Assembly: GCA_030323885.1 (NCBI GenBank)
Contig: CM059186.1
Span: 174,661,047-174,725,046, forward strand
From: Branchipolynoe longqiensis
Taxonomy: Eukaryota; Annelida; Polychaeta; Phyllodocida; Polynoidae
Length of the DNA: 64,000 nt
Direction of reading: 5' to 3'
Part shown: positions 62,060-64,000 of the stretch, piece by piece
Position numbering within the stretch: the first letter of the stretch is position 1
How the letters are laid out: each line of letters opens with the position of its first letter
The notes under the pieces: generated by a model
Databases searched by the model: none
What the model was told of the DNA's origin: nothing
What the model saw: the letters and a program-made list of their open reading frames with translations, nothing else
Translations under genes and position numbers: made by a program

Positions 62060-63150
62060 GGACTGAAGGTTGTCCGTCATCACGACACGCGTATATATAC
62101 ACGCGTATATCTAGGACATGCTGGTGTAGGGAGGGCGCAGAGTCCCCCCCTGGTGTTGGAAGTTGGCGATGTACTATTGACAGCTTGGGTTCTAAACCGG
62201 CAGGTGGCGACCCCCGCTCCTCCTTCCCTCGCCCCTTCCCTGTAGGACTGGGGCCCATTCCCTCGTTCGCCTCGATCGGTCAACACCGGTCCTGTCCTGT
62301 GCTCCTTTATTTTTGTATTGTTAGTTATTATTATTTGATTATTATTATTCAATTATGTTATTGTTATTTTCTTGATGGTTGTGATGATTCAACTATGTTA
62401 TTGATTAGCGTTGATCGCTTATTATTATTATGGCTCGGGCGGGTTGCCCAGCCAAGTATAGTTAGGGTTGTGTTATGGGTACGGTAGCCTTACTGACGAT
62501 GATATAAGACAAATAAAAAATAACTGTATTCGCCGTTTAGTCTCCGTGTTTTTTTTTATCTACGATAACATATTAACTGTAAGTATTAGACTTGAGGATG
62601 ATATAGTTAAGTTATGATACTTTACTGCACCTTTTGATGAAGTTTTTAAAACTTGCATGTTGATGTACATTACTTTTATTGGTGTTTTACGATTCGTGAA
62701 GCATCGATAGAACAAAGCGCCATGTTTTTTCTTGGTTCTACAAGCCGCCCGTTGCCGAACGGAGAGAGATGTGGTTGGAGCCATATTTCATGAGAATTTA
62801 TTTCTGGGTTTCTTTCAAACATTCCCCACATTATATTTAGGCATACCTCTGGGTTTCGTAGCATTTTCTCCAACTTGTTGGCGTAGTAGCCACGGGAGGG
62901 AGAAGTGTACGGAATAGAGAGTGTGGGAGGTTACCAACCAGTACACTGGTCCCTACCCCTTGTTTGGTTTTGGTTTCGATACCATATACCTATGACATTA
63001 CACCTTAGCTTTGCTTACGCCTGTGTTGGAACGGCTTAAATACGTTCTCCAACACCACTAGATGCACATATTTTGGTTTGCCTAACCTGTTTGTGAGATT
63101 TAGTCGATTTGGTCGGTTTAGTAACTTTCTTTTGATTGTTACAGAGTTCC
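62060..63150 (+). other. Possible 5' region of the retroelement that follows
   Basis: No ORF is recognised. It contains an AATAAA word near 62515 and a promoter-like change to mixed composition, and ends 'gttacagagttccg' just before the gag-like start. It may hold a terminal repeat of the element, but the partner repeat would be outside the window. Confidence 0.3.
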
Positions 63151-64000
63151 GATGGCCACGAAGTGGAGTAAACCCGCGTCACCCACTGGGGTGACGGATG
63201 ATTATGATTCATCGCTGGTAGTGACTGTGCCGCCTAGACCGGAGCACATCATGTCGGAGGTCAGTGGGCCAGACGCGCCAAATGGCCAGACACGGCCCCA
63301 TCTGATCTAGCGGCCAGACTAATGCGGATGCTGGAGAATAAATTCCAGCAGCTGATGCCGGCCAGGCCTCGAGGGAGGAAATGTCCGGTTCCGGAGTCTG
63401 ATGACTCGGACTGGGAGGATATCTCAGAAGGAGATTCCTTGGACAACGATTCATCTCCAGAGAGAATCTCACTAAAGAGAAGAAAGAAAGCCAAGAAGGC
63501 CGTCAGTTCGTCTGGAGACGAATACACGCAGGCAAGGACGAAGGTTGTGAAGCGTAAAAAGTCCAAGAAGTGCAAGACGAAGTAGAAGAAGGATTCTTCT
63601 TCCGCAGATTCTTCTTCGGACTCGTCTAGCACCGAGTATGACTCCGACACGCAATGTGCGGGTGTATACACCAAGCTCGGAGGAAAGGTGTGTAAGAAGT
63701 GTCAGGTCGAGAAGGCCAAGAAGGTACTCACCACCACCATGATGCGGGAAACGATTAAGGGTCATTTTAACACCTTCAAACCCACAGAAGTGATCACCAA
63801 ACTTGGTGAAAAATTCTATGGGATCAAGGGGATCCCTGATTTGGTGGTGAAGGAGATGGACCGGGATGTAAAACTCAGTGAGGAATGCAAAAAGTATGAG
63901 GGCGTGCTACGTACGGTCCATAAGGCAGTTCTAGGAGCGCTCACGGCGAATTCCCCAGTGACAAACCGCATGCAAGCATGCTTTCAGCGGCAAGCAACTT
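63151..64000 (+). pseudogene. Retrotransposon gag-like ORF, frameshifted, runs off the window
   Basis: The frame from ATG 63151 reads MATKWSKPASPTGVTDDYDS and stops at TAG 63308. Around 63280-63290 the reading continues in another frame ('DTAPSDLAARLMRMLENKF') through acidic and lysine-rich stretches. It meets a TAG at about 63583, and goes on to the window end with 'CAGVYTKLGGKVCKKC', 'MMRETIKGHFNTFKP' and 'HKAVLGALTANSPVTNR'. The layout (charged N-terminus, then a helical domain) resembles gag proteins of DIRS-like or Ty3-like elements. At least one frameshift and one stop mean this copy is damaged. A decayed host gene is less likely. Confidence 0.5.

Overview
This is nuclear DNA of an animal, most likely a marine invertebrate (a lophotrochozoan such as a mollusc would fit, but nothing here fixes the phylum). 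The evidence is GT-AG introns, two animal signalling or transport genes split into small exons, and very dense transposon-derived repeats: tRNA-derived SINEs, foldback MITEs, RTE-like and CR1-like LINE fragments, and tyrosine-recombinase retrotransposons. There are no operons, rRNA genes or CRISPR arrays.

Host genes. (1) A Rho-GEF of the FGD family (DH-PH-FYVE) is on the minus strand. I assembled 14 coding exons from 48479 down to 18389 by matching splice sites, reading phase and domain order, giving 853 codons plus a stop. There is a probable 5' UTR exon at 49486-49600. Exon 1 carries about 30 copies of an acidic, Ser/Thr-rich 11-residue repeat. Exons 2-8 give the DH domain, exons 8-11 a short PH domain, and exons 13-14 a FYVE zinc finger with all eight cysteines. 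The protein stops soon after FYVE, with no second PH domain. (2) The first two coding exons of a kinesin-3 motor, closest to STARD9/KIF16, lie at 6127-6173 and 4887-4956 on the minus strand; the rest of that gene is outside the window or not recognised. The kinesin lies downstream of the FGD-like gene on the same strand.

Mobile DNA, left to right. 0-18 kb: SINEs, foldback elements, a CT-rich tract split by a MITE inside the kinesin intron, a decayed RTE nested in a MITE, and a decayed tyrosine recombinase (15.7-16.4 kb). 18-49 kb: the FGD introns, filled with SINEs, MITEs, satellite-bearing TIR elements, a 77-bp minisatellite (31.0-33.0 kb) and a locally triplicated part of exon 4 (41.1-41.8 kb). 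51.1-55.8 kb: a foldback element whose left arm is interrupted by a 2954-bp gag-only retrotransposon with split direct repeats (A1-gag-B1-A2-B2), inserted without target duplication. 57.3-58.5 kb: a longer RTE fragment. 61.3-62.05 kb: a foldback element built of degenerate CGTAACGTGAC repeats. 63.1 kb to the end: a frameshifted gag-like ORF running off the window.

The strongest novel leads are two. First, a family of foldback elements shares termini close to CCCTGTCACACTACGACG and often an internal GTTTTGAAC/GTTCAAAAC palindrome, while the arms of each copy hold a different degenerate short-period repeat. Second, two insertions (2954 bp and 188 bp) with matching ends (GATnCGC ... CATTACGACC) both lack target-site duplications, as expected of tyrosine-recombinase integration.
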